Translations under genes and position numbers: made by a program | In this document: positions 9,199 through 19,018 of the stretch, piece after piece | Layout of the letters: each line of letters begins with the position of its first letter | How positions within the stretch are numbered: position 1 is the stretch's first letter | The notes under the pieces: model-generated | What the model was told of the DNA's origin: nothing | The model's input: the letters and a program-made list of their open reading frames with translations, nothing else | The model's database searches: none | Source of the DNA: Haploplasma axanthum | GTDB lineage: Bacteria; Bacillota_I; Bacilli_A; Acholeplasmatales; Acholeplasmataceae | Assembly: GCF_900660745.1 (NCBI RefSeq) | Contig: NZ_LR215048.1 | Coordinates: 558,001-622,000, forward strand | Length of the DNA stretch: 64,000 bases | Direction: 5' to 3'

Positions 9199-9852
9199 GT
9201 GCATAAACAACATAGTATTTTTTTAAAAGCGATATTATCAGGTATATATATCGCGATTGCAGGAGTTACATATCTAGTTGTCAGTGATATGACTGGAAGT
9301 AAATTAATTGGTGCGTTATTATTTAGTTTAGCATTATTAGTTATTTGTAACAGAGGGTATTACTTATATACTGGGAAAATTGGATATTTATTACCTTATA
9401 AAAAAGGTGGACTGAAAATGATTGGGCAAACACTTGCTGGAAACTTTGTTGGTATAGTGATTGTTGTTTTAATGATTTTCTTAGCAGGAGTACCAAATAT
9501 AACTGAATTGGCTAAAGTAGCTGTTGATCATAAACTTGATAATACATGGTATGAAATAATTGGATTATCATTCTTTTGTGGAATATTAATGTATACTGCT
9601 GTTGATGGATTTTATAATATCAAAAGTGATTTTGGTAAAAATATAATTGTTATTTTATCAGTTGTTGTGTTCATAGTTGCAGGATTTGAGCATTGTATTG
9701 CCAATATAGCGTATTTTATGTTAGCAAAAACAATTAGTTTAAAAGTTGTGCTATACTTTATTTTGATGGTAATTGGTAATGCAATGGGTGCAATATTGAT
9801 TAATTTACTACACGAAAGAATAAAAAAAGAAAGTAGTGAAGCAGTAAATTAA
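9199..9852 (+). CDS. Small formate/nitrite transporter (FNT) family membrane protein
   Basis: A 217-residue integral membrane protein with about six hydrophobic segments. The phrase GFEHCIANIAYFM matches the FNT signature GFEHxxANM, and LAGNFVG and VIGNAMGAIL match the two asparagine-containing half-helix repeats of this channel family. It is shorter than FocA or NirC (about 270-285 residues), mainly by trimmed termini. FNT proteins are pentameric channels for formate, nitrite, lactate or hydrosulfide; the cargo here is unknown. Start is GTG with AAGGA 6 nt upstream. It sits 9 nt after the reductase and 23 nt before a lipid kinase, an unexpected position for an anion channel. Confidence 0.72.
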   Translation: MHKQHSIFLKAILSGIYIAIAGVTYLVVSDMTGSKLIGALLFSLALLVICNRGYYLYTGKIGYLLPYKKGGLKMIGQTLAGNFVGIVIVVLMIFLAGVPNITELAKVAVDHKLDNTWYEIIGLSFFCGILMYTAVDGFYNIKSDFGKNIIVILSVVVFIVAGFEHCIANIAYFMLAKTISLKVVLYFILMVIGNAMGAILINLLHERIKKESSEAVN

Positions 9853-9875
9853 ATAGAAGGTAGGGGAAAAGTATT

Positions 9876-10787
9876 ATGAAATATTTACTTTTATATAATC
9901 CAGTAAGTGGTAAGGGAAAATTCTATAAGAAGATACCATATATTAAGGATTATTTTAAGAATAAAGGTTTAGAACTTGATATATATAGTTCCAAATCACC
10001 GAAAGATTTAGAAGATAAGGCAACAATGTTTTCTAGCAAGTACGATGTATTTTTAGTATCAGGTGGTGATGGAACTATTAATGAAGTTGTTAATGGATTA
10101 ATGCGAGTTAATAAAAGGCCGTCACTTGCTGTATTACCAAGTGGTACAGCAAATGATGTTGCTGCAATATTAGGTATAAGTAAAAAGATAAAGAAAACAT
10201 TAGATATTATTACTACAACAAAACCTGTGGGCATGGATGTTAATTTACTTAATGATCGATATTTTTTATATACAACTGCCGCTGGAATTTTAACAAAAAT
10301 TAGTTATGACATCCCAAGAAGTAAAGTTAAGAAGTTTGGTTATTTTGCGTATCTATCTGAAGGTGCAAAAGATATTATGAAAAACTATCGAATGAAGATG
10401 AATGTTGTTCATGATGAAGGCGAAATTAGTGGTGAATTTATGCTTGTTTTAGGATTAAGTTCTAGAAGAGTAGGTGGATTTTTCCTTAAGAATTTCTCAA
10501 GGCCTAAATTAGATGATGGAAAATTTGAACTTAGACTTATTAGATCTAGAAAATTTTTCAAACTAACAAAACTTGCAAGTTTCTTCCTATTTGGTGGTAA
10601 AAAAGGAAAACGTGACGTACAACTTGAATCAAGTTATTATAAAATATCAACATCATCTGATATAGTTTGGAATACTGATGGAGAAAAAGCTTGTATCGGT
10701 GAAGTTGAGATTACAGTGATGAAAAAACAAATAAATGTTTATGTTAGTAAAAAATCTAAAAAGAAATTTTTTAGTATAAATGATTGA
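9876..10787 (+). CDS. YegS/DgkB-type lipid kinase (diacylglycerol or sphingoid kinase family)
   Basis: A 303-residue cytosolic-face lipid kinase. It has the N-terminal YNPVSGKGK motif, the nucleotide-binding SGGDGTINEVVNG loop and LAVLPSGTANDVA, which together define the diacylglycerol/sphingosine/ceramide kinase catalytic fold, and the C-terminal NTDGEKA segment typical of the beta-sandwich half. Members phosphorylate diacylglycerol, phosphatidylglycerol, sphingosine or ceramide with ATP; the operon position after sphingoid-type genes favours a sphingoid or ceramide substrate but DgkB-like lipid recycling is equally possible. Start ATG has a purine-rich GAAGGTAGGGGA upstream. Its TGA stop is embedded in the -35 box of the following ribosomal promoter. 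Confidence 0.85.
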   Translation: MKYLLLYNPVSGKGKFYKKIPYIKDYFKNKGLELDIYSSKSPKDLEDKATMFSSKYDVFLVSGGDGTINEVVNGLMRVNKRPSLAVLPSGTANDVAAILGISKKIKKTLDIITTTKPVGMDVNLLNDRYFLYTTAAGILTKISYDIPRSKVKKFGYFAYLSEGAKDIMKNYRMKMNVVHDEGEISGEFMLVLGLSSRRVGGFFLKNFSRPKLDDGKFELRLIRSRKFFKLTKLASFFLFGGKKGKRDVQLESSYYKISTSSDIVWNTDGEKACIGEVEITVMKKQINVYVSKKSKKKFFSIND

Positions 10788-10813
10788 CAAATAATCTTTT
10801 AAAATGTTATAAT
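10784..10813 (+). promoter_or_regulatory. Strong sigma-A promoter of the str operon
   Basis: Perfect TTGACA and perfect TATAAT with an 18-bp spacer. The -35 hexamer contains the TGA stop codon of the upstream lipid kinase gene, so coding sequence and promoter overlap. Confidence 0.9.
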
Positions 10814-10851
10814 AAGAACGTTGTGAAAATGACGTACATTTAATAAATATG

Positions 10852-10879
10852 TTGGTAATTGAATTACCAATTTATTTTT
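10852..10879 (+). promoter_or_regulatory. Leader hairpin with T-rich tail upstream of rpsL
   Basis: TTGGTAATT G AATTACCAA is a perfect 9-bp inverted repeat (7-bp stem with 5-nt loop in RNA), followed by TTTATTTTT. It lies in the 5' leader, about 30 nt after the expected transcript start and 59 nt before rpsL. Its form is that of a weak terminator or attenuator. Confidence 0.55.
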
Positions 10880-10928
10880 GGAAAGAAAATGAAACACATG
10901 GGTGTGTGTTTGGAAAGGAGAAACCAAA

Positions 10929-11345
10929 ATGCCAACGATATCACAATTGATTAAAAATGGTAGAGAAGATAAAATTGATAAATCAAAATCACCAGCACTA
11001 GGATACGGTTATAACAGTATTCAAAAAAAGAGAAGTGACTATACATCACCTCAAAAACGTGGGGTTTGTACTCGTGTTACAACAATGACACCAAGGAAAC
11101 CAAACTCAGCTTTACGTAAATATGCTCGTGTTAGATTATCAAATGGAACTGAAGTTACAGCTTATATCCCAGGAATTGGACATTCACTACAAGAACATAG
11201 TGTTGTATTAATTCGTGGAGGTAGAGTAAAAGACTTACCAGGGGTTAGATACCATATAGTTCGTGGAACATTAGATGCAGCTGGGGTTGCAAACCGTAAA
11301 CAAGCTCGTTCTAAATATGGTGCTAAAAGAGCTAAGAAAAAATAA
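10929..11345 (+). CDS. rpsL: 30S ribosomal protein S12
   Basis: A 138-residue S12, decoding-centre protein of the small subunit. Diagnostic segments are [11 protein letters not shown] (the streptomycin-site lysine loop), [17 protein letters not shown] and the second loop [13 protein letters not shown]. The frame is open further upstream, but ATG 10929 is chosen because it gives the universal MPTISQLI start and has GGAAAGGAG 7 nt before it. First gene of the str operon (rpsL-rpsG-fusA-tuf), with its own strong promoter and leader hairpin. The lysine and proline positions linked to streptomycin sensitivity look wild type. Confidence 0.97.
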   Translation: MPTISQLIKNGREDKIDKSKSPALGYGYNSIQKKRSDYTSPQKRGVCTRVTTMTPRKPNSALRKYARVRLSNGTEVTAYIPGIGHSLQEHSVVLIRGGRVKDLPGVRYHIVRGTLDAAGVANRKQARSKYGAKRAKKK

Positions 11346-11396
11346 TTAAAATAAAAATATAAGAAATTTAAAAATCTATGAAAGAAGGTGAACTAA

Positions 11397-11867
11397 ATGC
11401 CTCGTAAAGGACATATCGCTAAACGTGATGTACTTCCTGATCCAATCTATGATTCAAAATTAGTTACTAAAGCAATTAATCAAATTATGTTAGATGGTAA
11501 AAAAGGTACAGCACAATCAATTTTATATGGTGCATTTACAAGAGTCCAAGAAACAACTGGACGTGATGCAATAGAAGTATTTAACGAAGCTATAAACAAT
11601 ATAATGCCTGTTCTTGAAACAAGAGCACGTCGTATTGGTGGACAAAACTACCAAGTACCAGTCGAAGTAAGAAGTGACAGACGTCAAACTTTAGGGTTAA
11701 GATGGTTAATCAAATACTCAAGACTTCGTCATGAAAAAACAATGGAAGAAAAATTAGCAAAAGAGATTATTGATGCATCACAAGGTGTAGGAGCATCAGT
11801 TAAAAAACGTGAAGATACCCACAAAATGGCAGAAGCTAATAAAGCATTTGCACATTACCGTTGGTAA
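11397..11867 (+). CDS. rpsG: 30S ribosomal protein S7
   Basis: A 156-residue S7, primary 16S rRNA-binding protein of the small-subunit head. The start [16 protein letters not shown], the central [24 protein letters not shown] region and the GLRWL segment are typical. Length equals the usual bacterial form. SD AGAAGGTG precedes the ATG; spacing from rpsL is 51 nt and to fusA 23 nt, consistent with one operon. In other bacteria S7 is the autogenous repressor of this operon; no such site was identified here. Confidence 0.97.
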   Translation: MPRKGHIAKRDVLPDPIYDSKLVTKAINQIMLDGKKGTAQSILYGAFTRVQETTGRDAIEVFNEAINNIMPVLETRARRIGGQNYQVPVEVRSDRRQTLGLRWLIKYSRLRHEKTMEEKLAKEIIDASQGVGASVKKREDTHKMAEANKAFAHYRW

Positions 11868-11890
11868 TCTGTTAGAAGGAGAAATGAAAT

Positions 11891-13963
11891 ATGCCACGTA
11901 GTATATCTTTAGAGAAAACTCGTAATATTGGGATTATGGCCCATATTGATGCGGGTAAAACAACAACTACAGAAAGAATCTTATACCATACAGGTAAAAT
12001 CCACAAAATAGGGGAAACACATGATGGTGGTGCTCAAATGGACTGGATGGAACAAGAACAAGAACGAGGCATTACTATTACTTCAGCTGCTACAACCGCT
12101 TTTTGGCGTGATCATCGATTTAATATTATTGACACCCCAGGACACGTAGACTTTACTGTTGAAGTATCAAGATCATTACGTGTACTTGACGGTGCTGTTA
12201 CAGTTCTAGATGCTCAAGCAGGTGTTGAGCCTCAAACTGAAACTGTATGGCGTCAAGCTACAGAGTATAAAGTTCCAAGAGTTGTTTTTGTTAATAAAAT
12301 GGACAAAATCGGTGCTGATTTTGAACATGCAATCGGAACAATTCACAATCGTTTAGGCGCTAAAGCTAATGCAATTCAATTGCCAATTGGTGCTGAAAAT
12401 GATTTTGATGGAATTATTGATCTAGTTGAAATGAAAGCTTATCATTTCGATGGTAATCCAGAAGAAACTTATAATGAAATTGAAATTCCAAGTCATTTAG
12501 TTGAAAAAGCTAACAAGATGCGAGTTGAACTTGTTGAAAGTGTAGCTGACTTTGATGAAGAATTAATGATGAGTTATTTAGAAGGTGAAATGCCTTCTGC
12601 TGAAAGATTAAAACAAGCAATTAGAAAAGCTACATTAACTGTTGAATTTTTCCCAGTATTATGTGGTTCAGCATTTAAAAACAAAGGTGTTAAATTTGTT
12701 CTTGATGCTGCAATTAACTACTTGCCTTCACCACTTGATATTCCACCAGTAGTTGGACACGACTCTGAAGGAAATGAAATAGTGAGAATTACATCTGATG
12801 ATGAAGAATTTACTGCATTAGCATTTAAAGTTATGACTGACCCTTATGTTGGTAGATTAACATTCTTTAGAGTTTATGCTGGTACAGTTAAAGCTGGATC
12901 ATATGTAAATAATGCAACAAAAGGTAAGAGAGAAAGATTTGGACGTATTCTACAAATGCACGCGAACACTCGTACTGAAATTGATGAAGTATTCGCTGGA
13001 GATATTGCTGCAGTTGTTGGATTGAAAGATACTACAACTGGAGATACATTAACTGATGAAAAAGATGATATTATCTTAGAATCAATGAATTTCCCTGAAC
13101 CAGTTATTAACGTTGCTATCGAACCTAAAACAAAACAAGACCAAGACAGAATGGGGATTGCTTTATCTAAATTAGCTGAGGAAGATCCAACATTTAGAAC
13201 TTATTCTGATAAAGAAACTGGTCAAACAATTATCGCTGGTATGGGTGAGTTACACTTAGATATTATTGTTGATAGAATGAGACGTGAATTTAAAGTTGAA
13301 GCAAATGTTTCAGCACCTCAAGTATCATATCGTGAAACAATCAGCAAAACTGCTGAAATTGAAGGTAAATTCGTTCGTCAATCAGGTGGACGTGGACAAT
13401 ACGGCCACGTTTGGATTAAGTTTGAACCAAATCCAGGTAAAGGCTTTGAATTTGTTGACAAAATTGTTGGTGGGGTTGTTCCAAGAGAATATATTCCAGC
13501 AGTAGGTAAAGGACTTGATGAAGCGTTAGAACAAGGTATTGTTGCAGGATATCCTGTAATTGATATTAAGGCTACATTATTTGATGGTTCATACCATGAT
13601 GTCGATTCATCTGAAATGGCATTTAAAATTGCTGCATCAATGGCGTTAAAAGAAACTAAAAATGTTGGTGGTCCTGTAATCTTAGAACCAATCATGGACG
13701 TTGAAGTAGTAACTCCAAATGACTATGTTGGTAACGTGATTGGAGACTTAACTGCTCGTCGTGGTCGTTTAAGTAGCCAAGAAGGTAGAGGGAACGCTGT
13801 TGCTATTAGAGCTACTGTGCCTTTATCAGAAATGTTTGGATATGCAACTGCATTACGTTCAAATACACAAGGACGTGCTACATCAGGAATGCAATTCTCA
13901 CATTATGAACCAACACCTAAATCAATCGCTGAAGAAATCATAAAAAAACGTAGCGGTAATTAA
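11891..13963 (+). CDS. fusA: Elongation factor G
   Basis: A 690-residue translocase GTPase acting on the ribosome. G1 is [16 protein letters not shown]2 [10 protein letters not shown]3 DTPGHVDF and G4 NKMDKIGAD; the domain II, III (GMGELHLDI), IV and V segments follow in the normal order, including [11 protein letters not shown] in domain IV. Length is normal for EF-G. SD AGAAGGAGAA is 6 nt before the ATG. Third gene of the str operon; an 86-nt gap to tuf holds a possible separate promoter. Confidence 0.98.
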   Translation: MPRSISLEKTRNIGIMAHIDAGKTTTTERILYHTGKIHKIGETHDGGAQMDWMEQEQERGITITSAATTAFWRDHRFNIIDTPGHVDFTVEVSRSLRVLDGAVTVLDAQAGVEPQTETVWRQATEYKVPRVVFVNKMDKIGADFEHAIGTIHNRLGAKANAIQLPIGAENDFDGIIDLVEMKAYHFDGNPEETYNEIEIPSHLVEKANKMRVELVESVADFDEELMMSYLEGEMPSAERLKQAIRKATLTVEFFPVLCGSAFKNKGVKFVLDAAINYLPSPLDIPPVVGHDSEGNEIVRITSDDEEFTALAFKVMTDPYVGRLTFFRVYAGTVKAGSYVNNATKGKRERFGRILQMHANTRTEIDEVFAGDIAAVVGLKDTTTGDTLTDEKDDIILESMNFPEPVINVAIEPKTKQDQDRMGIALSKLAEEDPTFRTYSDKETGQTIIAGMGELHLDIIVDRMRREFKVEANVSAPQVSYRETISKTAEIEGKFVRQSGGRGQYGHVWIKFEPNPGKGFEFVDKIVGGVVPREYIPAVGKGLDEALEQGIVAGYPVIDIKATLFDGSYHDVDSSEMAFKIAASMALKETKNVGGPVILEPIMDVEVVTPNDYVGNVIGDLTARRGRLSSQEGRGNAVAIRATVPLSEMFGYATALRSNTQGRATSGMQFSHYEPTPKSIAEEIIKKRSGN

Positions 13964-13993
13964 TTGTTGCAAAATAAGACAATATATTATAAA
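13964..13993 (+). promoter_or_regulatory. Possible separate tuf promoter
   Basis: TTGTTG and TATAAA with an 18-bp spacer lie directly after the fusA stop and 57 nt before tuf. Extra tuf promoters are common because EF-Tu is needed in excess, but the boxes are imperfect. Confidence 0.4.
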
Positions 13994-14049
13994 ATAATAG
14001 ATGGACATATATAATAAAAATAAAAACCTAAAATAGGAGGAAAATAAAA

Positions 14050-15234
14050 ATGGCAAAACAAAAATTTGAAAGAACTAAACCACATGTTAACGTTGGAACA
14101 ATTGGCCACGTTGACCACGGTAAAACAACTTTAACAGCTGCAATCACATCAGTATTATCTGAAAAAGGATATGCACAAAAACAAGATTATGCTGCAATCG
14201 ATAAAGCACCAGAAGAAAGAGAACGTGGTATTACTATTAATACTTCACACGTTGAATATGAAACAGATAAACGCCACTACGCTCACGTAGACTGCCCAGG
14301 ACATGCTGACTATGTTAAAAACATGATCACAGGTGCTGCACAAATGGATGGTGGTATCTTAGTAGTTTCTGCTGCAGACGGCCCTATGCCTCAAACAAGA
14401 GAACACATCTTACTTGCTCGTCAAGTTGGGGTACCTAAATTAGTTGTATTCTTAAACAAATGTGACTTAGTTGATGATGAAGAATTATTAGACTTAGTTG
14501 AAATGGAAGTTCGTGAATTATTAAGCGAATATGATTTCCCAGGCGATGACATTCCTGTTATCCGTGGATCAGCTTTCCAAGCTTTACAAGGTGACGCTAA
14601 ATGGACTGGAAAAATCTTAGAATTAATGGATGCTGTTGACTCATATATCGATAACCCAGTTAGAGATACTGACAAACCATTCTTAATGCCAGTTGAAGAC
14701 GTGTTTACAATTACAGGACGTGGAACAGTTGCTACTGGACGTGTTGAACGTGGACAAGTTAAAGTTGGTGATGCTGTTGATATCATCGGTATTAAAGATA
14801 CTAAAGGAACAACAGTTACAGGTGTTGAAATGTTTAGAAAATTATTAGACTATGCAGAAGCTGGAGACAACATTGGAGCATTATTACGTGGTGTTTCTCG
14901 TGATGACGTTGAACGTGGACAAGTATTAGCTAAACCTAAAACAGTTAACCCACATACTAATTTCGAAGCACAAGTTTACGTATTATCAAAAGAAGAAGGT
15001 GGACGTCATACTGCATTCTTCTCAAACTATCGTCCTCAATTCTATTTCAGAACTACTGACGTTACAGGTGTTGTAACTTTACCAGAAGGAACTGAAATGG
15101 TTATGCCAGGAGACAATACTGTATTAAACGTAGAATTAATTCACCCAATCGCAATCGAAGAAGGAACTAAGTTCTCAATTCGTGAAGGTGGACGTACAGT
15201 TGGTGCAGGTTCAGTTGTTAAGATTTTAAAATAA
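14050..15234 (+). CDS. tuf: Elongation factor Tu
   Basis: A 394-residue GTPase that brings aminoacyl-tRNA to the ribosome. G1 [10 protein letters not shown]2 [13 protein letters not shown]3 [22 protein letters not shown]4 NKCDLVDD and domain [15 protein letters not shown] are all present and complete. The SD AGGAGG lies 9 nt before the ATG. Codon use is noticeably richer in CGT, GGA and CAC than neighbouring accessory genes, as expected for a very highly expressed gene. Last gene of the str operon, followed by a strong terminator. Confidence 0.99.
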   Translation: MAKQKFERTKPHVNVGTIGHVDHGKTTLTAAITSVLSEKGYAQKQDYAAIDKAPEERERGITINTSHVEYETDKRHYAHVDCPGHADYVKNMITGAAQMDGGILVVSAADGPMPQTREHILLARQVGVPKLVVFLNKCDLVDDEELLDLVEMEVRELLSEYDFPGDDIPVIRGSAFQALQGDAKWTGKILELMDAVDSYIDNPVRDTDKPFLMPVEDVFTITGRGTVATGRVERGQVKVGDAVDIIGIKDTKGTTVTGVEMFRKLLDYAEAGDNIGALLRGVSRDDVERGQVLAKPKTVNPHTNFEAQVYVLSKEEGGRHTAFFSNYRPQFYFRTTDVTGVVTLPEGTEMVMPGDNTVLNVELIHPIAIEEGTKFSIREGGRTVGAGSVVKILK

Positions 15235-15257
15235 TTAATAAATAATTATAAATTTAG

Positions 15258-15287
15258 ATGCCTAAGAAATTAGGCATTTATTTTTTT
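15258..15287 (+). terminator. Intrinsic terminator after tuf
   Basis: Perfect 8-bp stem ATGCCTAA / TTAGGCAT with a GAAA tetraloop, followed by TTTATTTTTTT. Confidence 0.92.
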
Positions 15288-15360
15288 AGGCTTTATTAAC
15301 CAAAAAAACAATAAAAAAGGGTATAATAAATATAATAATTATTAATATGGAAGTGATTGT

Positions 15361-16122
15361 ATGATAGATACACATGCTCATCTGAATGTTTCGGAGTATA
15401 ATGATGATGTTAATGATGTAGTTAAAAGAGCAAAAGAGAATCAAGTTAAAAAAATTATCGTTGTTGGAATGGATCATGAAACAAGTTTAAAAGCGATTGA
15501 ACTTTCTACAAAATATCAAGAATTATACGCAACTGTAGGAATTCATCCGGGTTATGTTAATGATTCTGATCATATGAAGCTAAATGGGCTTTATAATAAT
15601 AAAAAAGTTATTGCTGTTGGTGAAATTGGTCTAGATTATTATTGGACTGATGACAATAGAGAATTACAAGAAAAGATTTTTGAAGAACAAATTCAAAAAG
15701 CAATTTTATTAAATCTTCCTGTTATTATTCATACAAGAAATTCATTTAATGAAGCATATGAAATAGTTAAAAAATATCAAGGCAAAGTAAGAGGCGTTTT
15801 TCATTGCTTTAGTAGTAATTATATTGATGCCTTAAAAGCGATTGAATTAGGATTCTTCATAGGTGTAGATGGGCCTATAACATTTAAAAATAACCAAATG
15901 TTAGTTGAAATTGTTCAAAATATTCCGTTAGAAAATCTGTTGATAGAGACAGATAGTCCATATTTAACACCAATTCCTTTTAGAGGTAAGCGAAATGAAC
16001 CTGCAAATGTTTATTATGTTGCGCAAAAAATTGCTGAAATAAAAAATATAAGTTTTGATGAAGTAAAAAAAGTAACAACAAATAATGCAGTTAAACTATT
16101 TAATTTGAGAGGTGACAAATAA
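15361..16122 (+). CDS. tatD: TatD family metal-dependent DNase
   Basis: A 253-residue TIM-barrel hydrolase of the TatD/YcfH family. Metal ligands are visible in order: MIDTHAHLN, GEIGLDYYW, IIHTRN, VFHCFS and LIETDSPYLTP. Family members are 3'-5' exonucleases or deoxyribonucleases and some are D-aminoacyl-tRNA deacylases. Length is standard. SD is weak (GGAAGTG). The stop overlaps the next start (TAATG), so it forms an operon with the trypsin-like lipoprotein and pncC. Confidence 0.93.
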   Translation: MIDTHAHLNVSEYNDDVNDVVKRAKENQVKKIIVVGMDHETSLKAIELSTKYQELYATVGIHPGYVNDSDHMKLNGLYNNKKVIAVGEIGLDYYWTDDNRELQEKIFEEQIQKAILLNLPVIIHTRNSFNEAYEIVKKYQGKVRGVFHCFSSNYIDALKAIELGFFIGVDGPITFKNNQMLVEIVQNIPLENLLIETDSPYLTPIPFRGKRNEPANVYYVAQKIAEIKNISFDEVKKVTTNNAVKLFNLRGDK

Positions 16123-18554
16123 TGAAAAAGAAAATATTTATAGTTATAAGTATACTACTTTTAGTAATAACTTTGGTATCTTGTAAAAGTTTATTAGGGG
16201 GTAATACTGCTAAATATTCTAGTAATGATGATTATGAGAAACTAGTTATTAATAACGCGGATAAAATTAATTCTACAACAGTTTCTTTAATAAACTCTGA
16301 TAATGAAAATTCTGCAATTGGATCGGCAGTTGTTTATAAAAAAGATAAAGGATTAACAAAAGATACTTTTTATGCTATTACATCAGCAAATATAATTATT
16401 GAAAACGGAAAAAAATTACGTGTCTTAACTTCAAGAGCCTCAACATCTGAGGTTGTAACTAGTTATACATATAACGAAGAATATGGAATTGGTCTAATTG
16501 AATTTAAATCTAATTTCAAATTAAATGTTGCTGAGATTAGTGATGCATCAAAACTATCAAAAGTTGAGATTGGCCAAACGATAACTTCAATTGGAACAAC
16601 AGCAAACCTAGATAACTTTAATACATTTAAAACAGGGATTGTAACTAATCTAGTTTCATACAATAATCTTCAAGATTATGCATTTACTCATGATGCTGCT
16701 AATAATGCTGGAGAATTAGGATCAGGTGTTTTTAACTTAGAAGGTAAGTTGATTGGTATAAATATTGAAAAGAAATATTATAAAACTAAACTTCTAAATG
16801 GTACATATAATGTTTTAGGACTTAATACAGCTGTTAAGATTGATCGAATTGCAAATTCATTAGATAGTTTAAAAATTGATGAACAATCTGTTGAATTACC
16901 AAATAGCTTCTTTGAATCAAATAATAATGAGTATAAAGAAACAAATTATAGTTCATATGAAAAAGCAATAATTGAAGTTAATAAAAAAGTAAGTCCTAGT
17001 ATTGCAACAATTGTCCAAGGTGTGGAATATGCTACTGGACTAGTATACAAAAAAAATAATAATACATACTCTATTTTGACTAAAAAGTTTGAATCAACAA
17101 TTGGTATGATAATAAGTGTTAATGGAAAAGAGTATAGCAATCTTAACCTTATTAATATTAATGATAAAATATCTGTTATTGAATTAAATACTGCTGATGA
17201 TATTTTAGTTTATAATAGTACAGTAATTAATTCTAGCAAAGGGATAGAACTTGTTAACGGTCAAAAGATTCTAACTGTTGGAACAATTGATTCAAGATAT
17301 GTAAATAGTTTGAATCAAGGAACTTTGTCTAAAAATGATTTTACAAATCAAATATTTATGCATGATGGTAAATTTAATTTAGGACAAGAAGGTGCTCCAA
17401 TCTTTAACTTAAATGGTGAATTATTAGGGATTAATCTATACAAAGAAAATACCGTGACAACATCTGAAGGAGAAATAGTTGCTGAAGGATTAGGTTATGC
17501 ATACAATATTAATTATTTGGTTCCTGAATTATTAAATCTTGAGAATGAGTTAGAAATTACAAATCTTTATCAATCAAATGTTGATTATGAAAAGAAAATA
17601 ATTGATGTTGTTAATAAGGCATATGATTCAACAGTTACTGTTTCAACTGAAACAGGACATGGTTCTGGAATAATCTTTAAGAAAGAAGTAGTAAATAACG
17701 TTAATAGATATTACGTTTTAACGAACGAACATGTTGTTGAGAAAGCAAAAAATATTTCAATATCTTTCAATGGTAAAAACAACTATATTACTGCCCTTGA
17801 TTATCAAACAACTACATTATATGATATGTCTATTGTAAGATTTGAATCAGTAAATGATTATCAAGTTTATAACTCGAAAGTTATTAATAATGATGAAAAT
17901 ATTGGATATTCTATAGGTCAAACTGCGATTGCTATTGGTACACCAATGAGTGATTCATTAAATGGTTATGTAACAGTTGGTAGTTTATCGACAACTGAAA
18001 AACAGTATAGAACAGTATCTAAACTTGGACTTATTCAAGATGTTGCTATTAATCCTGGTAATAGTGGTGGTCCATTATTTAACCTTAATGGCGAGTTGAT
18101 GGGATTAAATGTTTCGAAATTATTAACATATGATACTTCTAAAGGAAGATTGTTTGCTGAGAGAGTTGGGACAAGTCTAAATATAAATGTTTTAAAAACA
18201 CAAGTGAATTATAGTACATATTTAACAATGACTAAAACTCCAAAACTTGGTGTAAAAATTAGTCAAGTAGAAACATTAATTACTAATAAAACATTAAGTG
18301 AAGATGAAATGAATAAAATAGCTAGACATACTGATGGATTAGTTGTTGTTGGAACTGATGAGGCACGTGGATCATATAATCAATTACTTGAATATGATTT
18401 AATTATTGCTGCTGAAGGTAGAACTGTTAGAACACAAAATGATCTTGTAAATATTGTTTCAAATATGGTTTTTGGTCAAGAATATAGTGTGAAAGTATTA
18501 AGAAATGTTAATAACAAAACTCAAGAAATTACTGTCAAGGTCGTTATAAAATAA
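16122..18554 (+). CDS. Lipoprotein with three trypsin-like domains (two degenerate) and a PDZ domain
   Basis: An 810-residue surface lipoprotein: basic N terminus, hydrophobic core and lipobox LVSC with the lipidated cysteine at about residue 21. Three successive HtrA-like trypsin folds follow (about 40-250, 280-480, 495-700) and a PDZ domain (about 700-810, GLVVVGTDEARGSYNQLL, GRTVRTQNDL). Only the third keeps the triad: H537 in TNEHVV, D568 in LYDMSIV and S648 in NPGNSGGP. In domain 1 the serine loop reads AGELGSG (Ser to Leu) and the His segment TSANI; in domain 2 it reads LGQEGAP (Ser to Glu). So it appears to be a surface DegP-like quality-control protease with two pseudo-protease modules, perhaps for substrate binding or oligomerisation. 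TAATG overlaps couple it to tatD and to pncC. Confidence 0.88.
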   Translation: MKKKIFIVISILLLVITLVSCKSLLGGNTAKYSSNDDYEKLVINNADKINSTTVSLINSDNENSAIGSAVVYKKDKGLTKDTFYAITSANIIIENGKKLRVLTSRASTSEVVTSYTYNEEYGIGLIEFKSNFKLNVAEISDASKLSKVEIGQTITSIGTTANLDNFNTFKTGIVTNLVSYNNLQDYAFTHDAANNAGELGSGVFNLEGKLIGINIEKKYYKTKLLNGTYNVLGLNTAVKIDRIANSLDSLKIDEQSVELPNSFFESNNNEYKETNYSSYEKAIIEVNKKVSPSIATIVQGVEYATGLVYKKNNNTYSILTKKFESTIGMIISVNGKEYSNLNLININDKISVIELNTADDILVYNSTVINSSKGIELVNGQKILTVGTIDSRYVNSLNQGTLSKNDFTNQIFMHDGKFNLGQEGAPIFNLNGELLGINLYKENTVTTSEGEIVAEGLGYAYNINYLVPELLNLENELEITNLYQSNVDYEKKIIDVVNKAYDSTVTVSTETGHGSGIIFKKEVVNNVNRYYVLTNEHVVEKAKNISISFNGKNNYITALDYQTTTLYDMSIVRFESVNDYQVYNSKVINNDENIGYSIGQTAIAIGTPMSDSLNGYVTVGSLSTTEKQYRTVSKLGLIQDVAINPGNSGGPLFNLNGELMGLNVSKLLTYDTSKGRLFAERVGTSLNINVLKTQVNYSTYLTMTKTPKLGVKISQVETLITNKTLSEDEMNKIARHTDGLVVVGTDEARGSYNQLLEYDLIIAAEGRTVRTQNDLVNIVSNMVFGQEYSVKVLRNVNNKTQEITVKVVIK

Positions 18555-19018
18555 TGATTCAAATAATTGAAAGTTTGAAAGAAAAACATTTGAAGATTGC
18601 TTTTGCTGAAAGTATGACTGGTGGATATTTAAGCGAATGTATTACTAGACATAATGGAGCAAGTCGTATCTTTAGTGGATCAATTGTTGCTTATACAAAA
18701 GATATGAAAATAAATATCTTAAAAGTAAAATCAAAAACTATTGATGAAAAAACAGTTATAAGTAATGAAGTTGCTACAGAAATGGTTTTAGGTTTAAAGA
18801 AGTTAATAGAAGCAGATATTTACATAAGTGTTACTGGTAATGCAGGTCCTACATATGATATTGGAACAAATAAATTTGAGTGTTATATTGGTTATTTATT
18901 TTTAGATGAATTTAAAATTATTCATCATATATTTGAGAATAATGATAGATTAGCTAATATTAAAAAAGTTGAAAAACTTATTGAAGAAGAAATAAAGAAA
19001 AGTCTAAGTATTTTGTGA
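18554..19018 (+). CDS. pncC: CinA C-terminal domain protein, NMN amidohydrolase-like
   Basis: A 154-residue stand-alone CinA C-terminal (PncC) domain. Recognisable segments are AESMTGGYLSE (usually AESCTGG), SGSIVAYTKDMKINIL, ISNEVATEMVLG and SVTGNAGPT. PncC deamidates nicotinamide mononucleotide to nicotinic acid mononucleotide in pyridine nucleotide recycling. The Cys to Met change in the first motif is a deviation whose effect is unknown. The start overlaps the previous stop (TAATG); SD is weak and distant (AAGG). Its last codons and TGA stop lie in one copy of a 20-bp direct repeat that recurs 2 kb downstream. Confidence 0.8.
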   Translation: MIQIIESLKEKHLKIAFAESMTGGYLSECITRHNGASRIFSGSIVAYTKDMKINILKVKSKTIDEKTVISNEVATEMVLGLKKLIEADIYISVTGNAGPTYDIGTNKFECYIGYLFLDEFKIIHHIFENNDRLANIKKVEKLIEEEIKKSLSIL

